Positions 20,745 to 31,643 of a DNA stretch of 64,000 nt are shown here, piece after piece. Each line of letters begins with the position of its first letter. Positions within the stretch are counted from its first letter, which is position 1. This DNA is from Rhynchopus sp. YZ270_cl-10 (taxonomy: Eukaryota; Euglenozoa; Diplonemea; Diplonemida; Diplonemidae). Under the pieces are notes generated by a model. The model was not told where the DNA came from and did not search any database. It was given only the letters and a program-made list of their open reading frames with translations. Location: contig OZ037839.1 of assembly GCA_964035575.1 (NCBI GenBank), positions 744,001 to 808,000 on the forward strand, in the 5' to 3' direction. The translations under genes and the position numbers were made by a program.

Positions 20745-21036
20745 TACCATGGTAGGACACGGTAATTATTGGTAGCCGCGCCACTGGTACTGCCTCTTGC
20801 TTAGTTTTGTTGTTGTGCTACTTAGCGGGGTTCCACACTGCGACGGGGCAGGGGGGACAGCTTCCCTTTTCCTCTTGGAGACACAGTCCGCACACCTCTC
20901 CCCAAGGTGTGGCAGAGCCTACTGACTCTGGGCTGACGACAAGAGGGGACATGCCCTCAAAGTAAAAAGCTAAAAAATTGGGTTTTTTTTTGTTTTTTTT
21001 TTTTTGTTTTTGTTTTTGCTTCTGTTTTTTTTTTTA
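20745..21036. other. Intergenic, no gene seen
   Basis: A G/C-rich stretch followed by T-runs. Nothing assignable. Confidence 0.4.
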
Positions 21037-21169
21037 TCAGTCCTATTCGTGGTCATTTACCCCCCCCCCCCCCCCTTTGGGTCGGTGAACCGGAAATTTT
21101 GGAAATAAGGGGGTAAAATAAGGGGGGGGGGGGGTAAATGAGGGGGTAAGGGGGGGGGGGGGGGGGTTA

Positions 21170-22177
21170 GGTGGGGGCAAAACCCCTATTTTTTTGAGGC
21201 ATTTTGACTTTTTTGGACTTCCGCGCAAAGTACGTACAAACCACCCCTCATACCCACCCAGAAATGGGTCAGAAACACCCTGTGACCCGAAAATCCATGC
21301 TAAGGGCGACTCAGAATATGAAAAAATGCAAAAAAATAGTGAAAAAGTGGCCTTTTGACGGTTTTGGCCATGTTGGGTAAAATGGCCATTTTTGGACAAA
21401 AAAATCAAAAAAACAGCAAAATTTCGACGTCATGACAGCTGCTTGGGCACAAACCTACCCCAGGGAGGTCCTGTGAGTCCATTCCGACCTGTTTTGGACA
21501 CTTTAGGTACTTTTTTTGGCCGTTTTTTGGTGTTTTTAGGTCAAAAAATACCCTGGACTTTACCCTGGACGTCCCTGGGCCGCGACTTGCGCCCTGCTTT
21601 TGGACCCACTCTGGGCCAAAAAATGGGTGAAAACCCCCGAAAAAGCACTCCGGGAACCCAGATAGTTCCAAATATCCACTAGAAACCCACCCAAACACCT
21701 CAAAAACATGCCAGAAAAATATTTTCAAAAACACACTTTTTTCAAAAAGTTCATCTGGGCAGGTTCCATAATAACTTCCAGGGTAAAGTCCAGGGTATTT
21801 TTTGACCTAAAAACACCAAAAAACGGCCAAAAAAAGTACCTAAAGTGTCCAAAACAGGTCGGAATGGACTCACAGGACCTCCCTGGGGTAGGTTTGTGCC
21901 CAAGCAGCTGTCATGACGTCGAAATTTTGCTGTTTTTTTGATTTTTTTGTCCAAAAATGGCCATTTTACCCAACATGGCCAAAACCGTCAAAAGGCCACT
22001 TTTTCACTATTTTTTTGCATTTTTTCATATTCTGAGTCGCCCTTAGCATGGATTTTCGGGTCACAGGGTGTTTCTGACCCATTTCTGGGTGGGTATGAGG
22101 GGTGGTTTGTGGGTACTTTGCGCGGAAGTCCAAAAAAGTCAAAATGCCTCACCCGTCCTGAAGGTTTTGCCCCCACC
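21170..22177. mobile_element. Foldback TIR element, 1008 bp, TA target (Tc1/mariner-like MITE)
   Basis: Two arms of about 398 bp (21170-21566 and 21779-22177) are near-identical inverted repeats around a 210-bp spacer. The ends are GGTGGGGGCAAAACC and its complement, flanked by TA on both sides. The element lies exactly at the end of the hAT element and appears to have jumped into the TA of its left TIR. No transposase is encoded. Confidence 0.8.
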
Positions 22178-22670
22178 TAGGCATACCTAGAAAGCGAATA
22201 TGATATTCGGCCTATATTCGGATCCAAAATTCTTGGGCCATATTCGGCCTATATTCGGATCCGAATATAGGCCGAATATGCATATTCGGCCTATATTCGG
22301 ATCCGAATACACAGAATCTAGACTGCAGAAAGGGTGTGAGTGAGTTTGGATGGGGGTGGGTGGGGACATGAGGTAGCGAAACGCGTGTATTGGGGGGTGG
22401 GTGTGGGGGTCTTTTGATGATCGGTGTCTTTGCAAAAACAAGAGAAGTTGAAAGCACAAAAAGCACTGTTGATGGAAAAGAGGCAATACAGAAAGTATCA
22501 AGGCTGTCCTTACAGACGCATGCCAAAGCGTCCGCCACGTGGGTGTGGACTTAAGATTGAAGTAGTAGTAGGAGTAGTGCAAACAAAGAGGGGTTTTTTT
22601 TTGTTTTTTTTGAAAACTTGGTTGTTTTAGTGTAGACACCCGAAGATGAACTCCACTATACTACACGCGT

Positions 22671-23171
22671 CTAAGTGATGCCGGAGTTACTCCATGCAAT
22701 GCTCATGGCGGTCGTCGTCGTCCAGTCTCGATTGGGCGGCGGCGGCGGCACTGGCTTCCTGGCTGCAGTCAACCCACGGTCGGGTGGGGGCGGCGGCGGG
22801 GGCTTGTTCTTCAGCGCCTTGTGAGGCGTCTTGACCTTCCCACCGGTGGTGCACGTCATGGTGGGGGTCGCTGTTGTTGTGGCTCCTGCGGGGAAGCAGG
22901 CGCCGGGTGTCTCGTCTTCGGTGCAAGTCGCTGCTGCTGCTCGCACCAACATCGCAAGCGCTACGGCCCGCGGTGTCACGTCATGTGGCGGTTGCACCGC
23001 CGTTTCCTCTTCTGCCACCTCTATCGTGAGCTGCGAGATCAGCCCCGATAGAGTGCATGCAGCTGACACCAGGTCGGCCGCATCACACCACTCATCCTCA
23101 GTCATCGCTTCAGCCGTCATAGCCCGCGCCTGAGCAATCGCCATATCATATCTCCTTAAAAGGAGAGTCAT
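22671..23171 (-). CDS. Proline-rich ORF inside the hAT element, unknown function
   Basis: About 166 residues from ATG 23171; ATG 23144 is an alternative start. The N-terminal half (MTAEAMTEDEWCDAADLVSA.. and LSGLISQLTIEV) could be helical. The C-terminal half has two runs of five to seven prolines. No family is recognised. It lies between the transposase stop and the left TIR on the same strand, so it may be an accessory protein of the element; a chance ORF in GC-rich DNA is also possible. Confidence 0.3.
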   Translation of the reverse strand: MTLLLRRYDMAIAQARAMTAEAMTEDEWCDAADLVSAACTLSGLISQLTIEVAEEETAVQPPHDVTPRAVALAMLVRAAAATCTEDETPGACFPAGATTTATPTMTCTTGGKVKTPHKALKNKPPPPPPPDRGLTAARKPVPPPPPNRDWTTTTAMSIAWSNSGIT

Positions 23172-23280
23172 ATTCGCGTGTAGTATGGTGGGAGAGGGCG
23201 AACCCCCTCCCTTCCTCCTGTATGGGGGACTCCACAATGAAGTACAGTACATTTTTTTTTTTGTTTGCTCATGAAAAAGC

Positions 23281-23328
23281 AGCTCGAGATGATACCAGCA
23301 TTTAGAACACTGGTATCATCTCGAGCTC
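23281..23328. other. Hairpin over the transposase stop codon
   Basis: CTCGAGATGATACCAG (from about 23283) and CTGGTATCATCTCGAG (ending about 23326) are perfect inverted repeats of 16 bases around the stop codon of the transposase. This could mark the 3' end of the mRNA or be the scar of a small palindrome. Confidence 0.55.
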
Positions 23329-25803
23329 CTCGGCGAGAGGCTCACAGTCGGAATCTGACGATTCCGACTGCTCCACCGCCTCGCCGAGGAGCCCCTTCTT
23401 GTCCTGAAGCAATCCAAGGAGCTTGCCGTTCTTCCGCAGCATCAGCTTCTCAATAAACTTTTCCTTAGATAAATTCGAGGAGCGTTTATTTTTCATTGCA
23501 CTTAAGGAAGAAAATAATCCATCAACTGAGGTTACGCTGATCGGGGTTGAAAGCCATCCATGGACGTGTGGCGCTAAATTCGGGAAGCGTAACCCTCCAC
23601 TGCCTCTTGGACTCCAGAACTCGAACAGGTCAGTAACATCCTGAAACAAAAGGGCTTCGGCGTTGAGGTACAGGATGAATTCGTTCCACACGGTCGGTTC
23701 GCGCAAAGCATAGAAAATAGCACCCCATTTCTGCATCTCTGCGTCCTGACACTGTGGCTCCCCTGTCGGCAGGTCATCATCATCATAGTCCCCGGAGAGG
23801 ATGACATTGCAGTCAAAGAATATTAACTTCTCAAACCGGTCTCTCGACTTGTACTCGGCCCATGCTGCTGATAAACACTCGCGCATATTCGCAGAGTAGT
23901 CGCTGTTGGTGAGTACCCTCTGAATCTCTGGAAACCACCAGCTCGCTGCAATTTTGGTGCCGGGATTTTGCACCTTTCTGAGGAATGGAAGAAGAGGTTC
24001 GATATCGTTTGCAAATGCCGACACTTCGCGTACATGATCCTGCCACCTGTCCGTTTTGACAAGTTCAACGAGGGAGAGGAGAGACTGGTTCTTTTTCTTT
24101 CTCCCCATTTCACTATCGAGGAAAGATACCAGGGGTTGATGTCTGTCTCTAATGTGTATAGCAAGGTCGGCCATGGCTAACCACCGGGTGTCGCTGGTGA
24201 GTGATGGTGTCTTCGGCGATGCCGTATCAACATTCTCAACGTCAACATCGATCGTTTCGCTCAACACCTCCTTTGCTTTGGCCAGAAGCTCTTCAATATC
24301 ATCTATTTTCGGCCCCGGAAGCAAACGTTGCATGCCCCTGACACTTTTTTTCTCCACAGCGACTTTCAAACGAATCCTGGTGTCTTGTGTGTCCGCCGCC
24401 GACTCACGCGCGTTGCTGACAGAAGATTCCTGGAAATTGAGCCAGCGCACTCGTCGGCTTTTACAAGAGAAAAGCTGACTAAACGCTGTACAAAAAACAT
24501 ATGACAGCTGGTAGTTAATTTTTACGTGTGCTTTCAGTGCCGAATTTGTCACGTGGCCAAAACACCAACTGGCTTCCTCGTTGACCACATTTATCGATCC
24601 ATAATCAGCAACCACGGGAGAATGCGCGATATTAAATTTTTTTCGAGCTGTGTTGATAGCATCCTTCACATCTCGACCACAGTGGACTTCTCCAGTATCT
24701 TTTACGTCCATATGAATGAGGAGGGCTTGGCCTGCAACGAACGCTACAATGCACAATGTCGAAAAACCCAGGTGTCTCTGTCCTGCAATAAAAATTTTGG
24801 GATAGTGGTCATTTGTTTATTAGCATACCCGATCCATCTATCCCGAGAGGGATTGGTTTCCCTTCAACCAACTTCAGTAGCACACCCTCGATCTCCTTCA
24901 CGAACTTCGTGGAGCGGCCCAGGACCGTTTTCCCGGTTGGGAAGTCCTCTCCGAAGAGGGGACGCACTGGCAGCGACATAATGTCGGCTTGGCGTTCTGT
25001 GAGTCCGCAGACCAGCACAGCCAATGCCCATGTTGTGACAAACGCCGCCAACCCCATCACCGGCGTCAACACCTGCTGCCGCTTCTCCTTCGTGTCACCA
25101 ACTGGAGCTGCAGCCTTCTTCTTCTTCTTCTTCTCCCTACGCTCATTATTTTTGTGGCGGTCGCTTTGGACGTGTACCTTGGCGGTACTACTTTCACCGT
25201 GTTGCACCACTCCACGGCAATGTACACAAAAAAGAACTGTGTCGTCTCCCTTTCGCCCTGTTTTCTTCGCTGCTGCCTTTTCCTCGAAGGGGAGCTCATC
25301 AACCTCCATTACCTGAGATTTTTTTGTTATTTGTTACATTTTTTTTATTTTTTATTACTTTGTATTCACCCTAGTCACTTTAGCGCCGCCGTAGCAGTGT
25401 GGCCCCTCATTTTGTTCTATACTGACCGGTTTTTTAATACATTTTTAGCGATACATACTTCATAACACTCTGCAATTGATCGGTCGTACTTCTCCAGCGC
25501 GGTTAAACGACCCTGCGCGGTTACCGACGATCCCGCCTTCGCCTCCGCCGACACCTCCTTCAGCTTCTTCCGAGACTCTATGGTCTCTTTGCGCTTCTCC
25601 GCCGGGGTCTTCTCTATCGCGCCGCCTTTCTTGGCTGGTGGCTTGCTTGCAGTCTTTGTAGAAGGCTTATTCGTTGCCTTCTTCGCTGATTTTTTCACTC
25701 TTTTCTTTGTTTGTGCCCTGGTGGAAGAGGAATCGCTCGCGTCCGTGTTGCTCGAGACAATGGTCGTCTCGTCGACCTTCCTCTTTCTGCTTTTTGGGCC
25801 CAT
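23302..25803 (-). CDS. hAT-family transposase, three exons
   Basis: Exon 1 is 25459-25803, exon 2 24829-25312 and exon 3 23302-24782, giving 769 residues. Intron 1 (25313-25458, 146 nt) reads GTATGT..CTCAG; intron 2 (24783-24828, 46 nt) reads GTATGC..TTGCAG. Both junctions keep the frame. Exon 1 is Lys/Ala-rich with likely nuclear signals (KKRVKKSAKK). Exon 2 has a BED-like zinc finger, FCVHC..H..H. Exon 3 has the RNase H-like part (ALLIHMDVKDTGEV, then TRWLAMADLAIHIRDRHQPL) and a C-terminal hAT dimerisation motif, SVDGLFSSLSAMKNKRSSN. It ends with an acidic tail. hAT transposases cut and paste via TIRs and leave 8-bp duplications. No internal stop is seen, so it may be functional. Confidence 0.82.
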
Positions 25804-26751
25804 TGATGATATTTTTTTTAGCGTTTAAACTGATAAATTCCTGTTGATAGTGTAGGGGTGCACCGAAAAGAATTCACCGAAGCACGTCATATATTGTGCA
25901 AACCTAAACGCGATAATTTTCGGCGAAAATTCATGGAAAGCCCGCGGGGCTTCGAAATACAAAAGTGACTTTCTTTCTTCTTTTTTTTTGGACTTTTTTT
26001 TCTCTTTTTTTCCCCTTCCCCCCCATTTTTGGATTTTCCGAGCCAATTGCGGAACGTGGTGGGGTCTATTTCAAAAATATGATACATTCCTGTTGGTGAT
26101 ACGTGTATTCGGGTCATATTCGGCCTATATTCGCCTATATTCGGATCCGAATATAGGGCGAATACGCATATTCGGATCCGAATATAGGCCGAATATCATA
26201 TTCGCTTTCTAGGTATGCCTAGGGGGGGGGGTAAATTACCATGTTATGGGTTAGGTCATGTTTTTGGGTGGGAAGGGGGGACTTTTTCATACACGGTGGG
26301 GTAAAATTTTGCACAACACAGTGTGACGACACATGCTCTCATGACAAATGTGTCATCTGAAAAAAATTCCTCACTTCCTTGCGACATCGCAAGCAGTCAT
26401 GCATCATGGATCCACATCATCCACATCATCTTTCTGCCCGTGCCTGAACCATGACTGGTCAGGGATCACGGTGTTGCCTCAGATTCCGTGAGGTGTCCCA
26501 AACGTATCGCCCACGCAGCACAAACGTACCCACCTGCACCCATCTACCTGCACACGTGATGTAAAACAGGGTGAAAGATTATTTGCACTTTACCCCTTTC
26601 CTCATTTCGAGCTTGTCTCCAGCTTCAAATCAGACGAGTCCTACAGTCTCCGGATGTACGACCCGCTGAACACATCAGCCCCTCCCAGCAAACCATAAAA
26701 CAAAACAGGTATGCGCTGCACTAAGTGAAACTATTACCCCATAATTACACG

Positions 26752-26911
26752 CCAGGTGGTGTTTTGCCACTCGTTCCCTGAACCCCCTCGCTTCGCTCGT
26801 GGGTTTAGGTCACTCGTGACAAAACACCACCTGGCGTGTTGCGGCGATAATTACCCAAAAATTACCTGGTGGCTGGTACTTTACCCCCCCAGGGGGGTAA
26901 AGTACCAGCCA
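26752..26911. repeat. Two strong palindromes
   Basis: ACGCCAGGTGGTGTTTTG at about 26751 pairs with CAAAACACCACCTGGCGT ending about 26838, enclosing a second hairpin. Then GGCTGGTACTTTACCCCC pairs with its complement at 26873-26911. They lie in the right arm of the outer element between G-runs. Confidence 0.7.
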
Positions 26912-27126
26912 CAACAGGGTATTATAAGGGGGGGGGGGGTAAATTACCATGTTATTTTGGCCTGAACCGTTTTTTCTGAAAAAGGGGGTAAAATAAGGGG
27001 GGGGGGGGGGGTAAATTTAGGGGGGGGGGTAAATGACCACGAATAGGACTGATTATTTTATAATTTTGTTTCTTATTTTGATAAGGTAGGTTTAAAAAGT
27101 CATCACGCCGGTGTCACATCAGTGAC

Positions 27127-30100
27127 TCAATGGCGCATGAGTGATTCAATTTCATCGTCCAGATATCCAGCCTCGCAAAGGAAGCGGAGCACGTCTGCCT
27201 CATGGCGCTGCATCAGCTGCCCCAGGTTCGTTGTAGGGAGGCTGGAGCGTGGGGTTGCGGGGTTGCTGCACCGGGAGAAGATGTGGCGGAGCGAAGCCTC
27301 TTCAGAGCAACGTGGGCAGTACGCCGTCCTGTCCGGGTGCAGCTTGTTGTAGACGAGTGGGTGGCGTTCCACTCGGAGGTTGCGGATGGTCGTCGCACCA
27401 GCCGCGTGAGGTGCGGTGTACGCAGCGCAGGTCGGTGCAGAGCGGTGGTGGATCCACTCTTGTAGGAGTAGATGCTGTTCTCAGCCGGTGTGGGCTCGCG
27501 GCTGAGGGCACGTCGCTTCACGCACGCGCGGATGCTCGCAAGGCTGATCCGCTCGTGGTTCGCAGGGCTGCCGTTCGCACGGCTAGCGAGCTTGTCGGCT
27601 GCCTCATTGCCTAGCACCCCCACGTGGGAGGGGATGTAGTGCAGGTGGATTTTGTACCCTTCACGGGCACGTGAGTGTAGGAGACGCCAGAGTCGGTGCA
27701 GCGTGTCCTCGTGCACCCCGCATGGGCCACTCGCCAGCGCCATCAGTGCGGACTGTGAGTCCGTGAGCAGGAGCACTTCTGCGGGTGCGTCCCAGGTCGT
27801 GATGCCTTCCAAGCCAAGGCAGATTGCCACCAGCTCAGCCTGGTAACTGGAGCTCACTGTGCCCGCTCCGGTTTGCAGCTCCTTGCTGTGTGAGTGTAGT
27901 CGATCCCCCGCGTAGAACACGGCGCCAGCGCCACCCCGTTGATGCACAGGTGGGTTTGGGTTAGCGGCAGTCACGCGCTGGGACACGTCTAGGCACGACC
28001 CGTCGGTGTAGACGTGCACGTCGTAGTGGGGTAGAGCGGCGAGGGTCTCTTCCGCCCGCAGTAGCATGATGTCAGTCGGCATTCCGCTGCTCTTGTTGAT
28101 GCCCGGTATGGTTGGGGTGATCCGCAGAGACTGCGAGAGCTCCTCCCATTCCCAGGGACATACAGGGTCGTGTTCACACAGCAATGCACGTTCACTGTGC
28201 CTGTACGCCTTAGAGTCGTCGATGGTGTCGGTAGCCTCTGAAAGCCAGGTGCGGCCAGGTGGTTTGGTGGTGGAGAGTGCGGCAGCATGCCCAGGTGAGT
28301 CGGGCAGTCGCATGAATTTCTCGTAGTCGTTGGCAGCTACACGCCGGAGGTGGCACGCAATGGTCTGTAGGTGGGCCTCCCACAGCACGTCCTGTCCGTG
28401 CGTCATGTAGTCGCACCCCGTAATTGCCTTCGCTGCCTTCCGGTGGAGCTTTTCGAGGGTGTCGATGTGAGTCGCAGAGAGTCTGCTGCCGTAGACACTA
28501 GCAGCGTACGTGATCGTGGGGTAGACGTAGCTCAGGTAGGCAGCTCGTAGCGTGTGTGCGTCGCAGCCCCAGTCGGTCCCTGCTAGGCTGTGCAGAATCG
28601 ACATCCGGCAGGAAAAGCGCTCCACGACCATGTCGAAGTGTGCTTTCATGTCGCCCGAGCGATCCAAAATGAGACCTAGGTATCGTGGGTGGAGGTCACG
28701 TTTGAGGAGTGACCCGTCGAGGAAGTGAATGGACAGTTCGTCTTCCCTTTGTAGTTTGTCCCGTACCTGTTGCAGCTTGACGGGGTCTTTTGGGAAGCGT
28801 GTGGGTGCTGATACAGGCATCCAGGTTGTCTTGCTGGCGGATAGGCGGATGTTGGCACCTCCAGTGAACCCCTCCACCTCACTGAACACTGTCTGTGCAA
28901 GAGCCACCGCATCCTCCATCGTTGTACCGTCACAAGTATTGCAACGTCGTCGGCGAAGAGTGCAGGTATCACGTCGTCGCCGTGTCGGCTGAGCTGTATC
29001 GCTAGGTCGTCCATCACCAGGTTGAAGAGCAATGGAGCAAGGACGGTACCTTGCGGCACTCCGTCCTCGGAGATGTAGGGGTCGCTCAGATGGCCCTGCA
29101 CCGACACCCGCGAGACTCTGTTGGTGAGATAGTTTGTCACCCAGTTAATGTACCTAGGTGGGAAGCCCATCTCGTGCATCTTCTTGAGGATACGTTTTCT
29201 GCAGACACGGTCGAACGCCTTTTCCATATCGCAGGTGAGGAGTACCCCGTATCTTTTGTTGTTGCATGTGTTGTGCATGCTTTGCACTATCAGCTGCAGC
29301 TGGTCGGATGTCGAACGGAGGGATCGGAATCCAGCCTGGGCCGAGTGGAGGTTGTTCACTGAAGAGTTTGGCTGGCTCATCAGTTGGTGCATACGTCGTT
29401 TTACCAGTTTCTCCATCACCTTCGACACACTGCTGGTGAGAGAGATCGGGCGATACGACGCGGGGTCAGTCATGTCTTTCCCTTTTTTGTGCAGTGGGAT
29501 CACCGTTGCTGTCGTCCATGCCTCCGGGAGAACTGCCGTCGTCCAGGAGAGGTTGCACACATGTAGGAGGGCTCGCAGTGCTCCTTCACCAAGGTGTTGG
29601 AGCCATTCGTTGTGGACCCCGTCTGGGCCAGTGGACTTCTTCTTCTTGAGCTCTCCAATGCAGGTTTTCAGCTCTGCGAGGGTGAAAATGTCTTCTGCAG
29701 GTGTTGTCGCGTTCACGCTGCGGATTTTGTGCCGTTGGGGCTTCGTTGTGAGGGGTGTGCCTCTGTTCACTGTCGCCAAGTGCTCCGCCATGTAGTTGGC
29801 CTTCTCGCGGGGGCATGTGAACGGTGTACCTTCTTTTGCCAATGGCATTGCGGTCGATCGTTGAGCACGCCCGTCGAGTTCGCGGATTAGGTTGAAGGTG
29901 TAACCCAGGTCCGCCGCCGAAGCTGCTTCGTCGCATCGCGCGTCCCAGACACGCTTTTTTGCCTTGCGAATCTCTTCTGAGGCTTTGTGTCGGAGATGGG
30001 TGAGGTGTTCCGCATCTTTCGCAGTCGGTGCTGAGAGTGAGTACAGCTGTCGTTGAAGTTCCCGGTCACGGCTCGCAATGGCCTGCTTCGCCGCACCAGT

Positions 30101-31606
30101 GAACCACTTCCGCCGTTTTCGGTTCACGCGCTGTGTCGGTATGCAGTCTTCTGCTGCTTTGTTGACCATCCCTAACCAGCGGGAGTAGGTCTCGTTGGGG
30201 TCTGTGCGCTTGGTGGTCTTCGCAGTGCTAGACTCCAACATAGTACTGAACCGGTCCCAGTCGGCCTCCTTCCAGTTCCATGTTATCCGCTGTCGTTGGT
30301 CGGCAGCCTCGCATTGGGTCTCTCCCTCAGGTTGCATGATGGAGAACTCAATAGGCACGTGGTCGGAGATCGCCTTGAACAGTGTATTCCAGCCCTTGAC
30401 TTTCACCTCCTCAGAAGCCATCACAATGTCGGGGGAGGTTCTTTGTTGAAGGTGCAGTCTTGTCACTTTTGTCGGGTCGTTGGCGATGCTGAAGTCGTGC
30501 TCTCGGGTCCAAAGGTATATCTCTTTCCCCAGATCGTCTTCCGCAGCGCTGTGTGTGTCCCAGGATCGATGGTGCGCATTCACGTCCCCCGCAATCACCA
30601 CCTTCCCCTGTGTGGGAAATTGTTTAATGTCAAAGTCATCACATCGTTTGTCGTCTTTCTGTAGGCCTACTGCACTAGGCCTGTACACGTTGCATATTTG
30701 TACACCTTCCACTTCGACGTCGAGTCTCTCCGTCACGCTGCTCTCTGGAGAAGTGTATATGTGTTTGGAGGTGCGTGTAGCGCGGACGTAGGTTGCAATG
30801 CCACCTCCCGATGTCTTCGCCCCCTTGTTACGCACTTGGGTACGCATACGTTTGTACAATATGTACCCGTCGAAGCCAACGTCGCCTGTCTGGCTCGCTT
30901 TGAGTTCCTGAAGGCAGATGACGTCGTACACTTTTTGGGCGAACAGCAGGACAAGTTCTGCTCGTGTCTGTTGAGTCATTCCGTTGATGTTAAATGTAAG
31001 GCATTTAAGTGCCTTGGGTCCGGGATTAGGGTGGATGCCCGCCTCTACAAGTAGCCTTCTGATGATAATTGTGATGTAGTAGAGGTTGGCGGGGGAGGTG
31101 TCAGTGGGGTCAAGTCAGACCCGGAAAGGGGGGGACTTCTTCGCCGAGCCTCCATCCCGCCCCTTCCTGTTGCCGTCGCGTTCGCGCTTCGTCGTTGTTG
31201 GTGATGATGCTGCTCCCCTGTCATTTGGGTTAGTGGCCTTCGGGGTACGTACACGCCGTGGTAGTGAGCGGCGCGTGCGCGGAGAGCCTCGTGGTGCGCG
31301 CGGCGTTGAGTTCCCCAGTCGCGGTGGTGGCAGTGAGGTCTTCTTGGGAGAAGGGGTCTTGGCGTTCATCACGGTGTCGTGGTTGTGGTTGGCGGATTGG
31401 GGTGGTGACCGGCTGAGCACCTGTGCCGTCAGGTCCTCTAGCTGCTTCTTCATCTCCACCAGCTGTTGTAGTAGAGCGAGGTTCTGCTTCTGTAGCTCCT
31501 CCCTCGACTCAAGCTGCGGCTCTGTCGTTGCGGTGGTGTCGGTGGTTGTGCTTTTTTTTTTTTTTGTTGCTGTTTTTTTTTCTCGGCTTGCGCTGCCGCA
31601 GCCCAT
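27127..31606 (-). pseudogene. LINE ORF2: coiled coil, 2A-like motif, APE endonuclease, RT, RNase H, zinc finger
   Basis: From ATG 31606 (MGCGSASREKK) the first 163 codons hold a Gln/Leu coiled coil and a basic, Pro/Ser-rich part, then TGA at 31115-31117. The same frame continues directly. At 31016-31078 comes LLVEAGIHPNPGP, then LKCLTFNING and the endonuclease (CLQE, GDVNAHH, SPDIV, SDHVPI). RT follows with SYRPISL, AQAGFR, CDMEKAFDRV, VPQGTVLAP and LFADD. A one-base loss near 28930 shifts the frame right after FADDVAILVT; the downstream frame carries RNase H (YTDGS, YQAELVAI, LTDSQSAL, SHVGVLGNEAADK). A second shift between about 27370 and 27480 leads to CPRCSEEASLRHIFSRC and the stop at 27127. 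RT copies the element RNA at a nick made by the endonuclease. Confidence 0.85.
31016..31078 (-). other. 2A-like (StopGo) motif upstream of the LINE endonuclease
   Basis: Reads RRLLVEAGIHPNPGP, ending in the invariant NPGP, preceded by hydrophobic residues and placed just before the endonuclease. In trypanosome L1Tc/Ingi and some CR1 elements a 2A sequence at this place makes the ribosome release the upstream peptide and continue. The usual D/G-x-E-x-NPGP is here G-I-H-P-NPGP. Confidence 0.7.
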
Positions 31607-31643
31607 TATCGTCAAATTCGCAATTTTCTCAGATTTAGTTGAT

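Larger units (their letters stand above)
22178..26222 (-). mobile_element. hAT DNA transposon, about 4 kb
   Basis: The inverted ends TAGGCATACCTAGAAAGCG..ATATTCGG match at 22178 and 26222, followed inside by subterminal palindromes of the form ATATTCGGATCCGAATAT, likely transposase-binding sites. With the 1008-bp MITE set aside, the left flank is GGGGGGGT and the right flank GGGGGGGG, compatible with an 8-bp duplication inside a G-run. It carries a three-exon transposase gene and possibly a second ORF. It looks recently active: the transposase frame is intact once introns are allowed. Confidence 0.8.
21037..27053. mobile_element. Outer TIR element (CAGTCCTATTCGTGG), split by nested insertions
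   Basis: The left end ATCAGTCCTATTCGTGG..CATTTACCCCC is matched by the inverted right end GGGGGTAAATG.CCACGAATAGGACTGAT. Both ends carry long G or C runs and GGGTAAAT motifs. Its middle is replaced by the hAT element (22178-26222). I see no gene that clearly belongs to the outer element. No clean target duplication was found; both flanks are T/A-rich. Confidence 0.6.
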
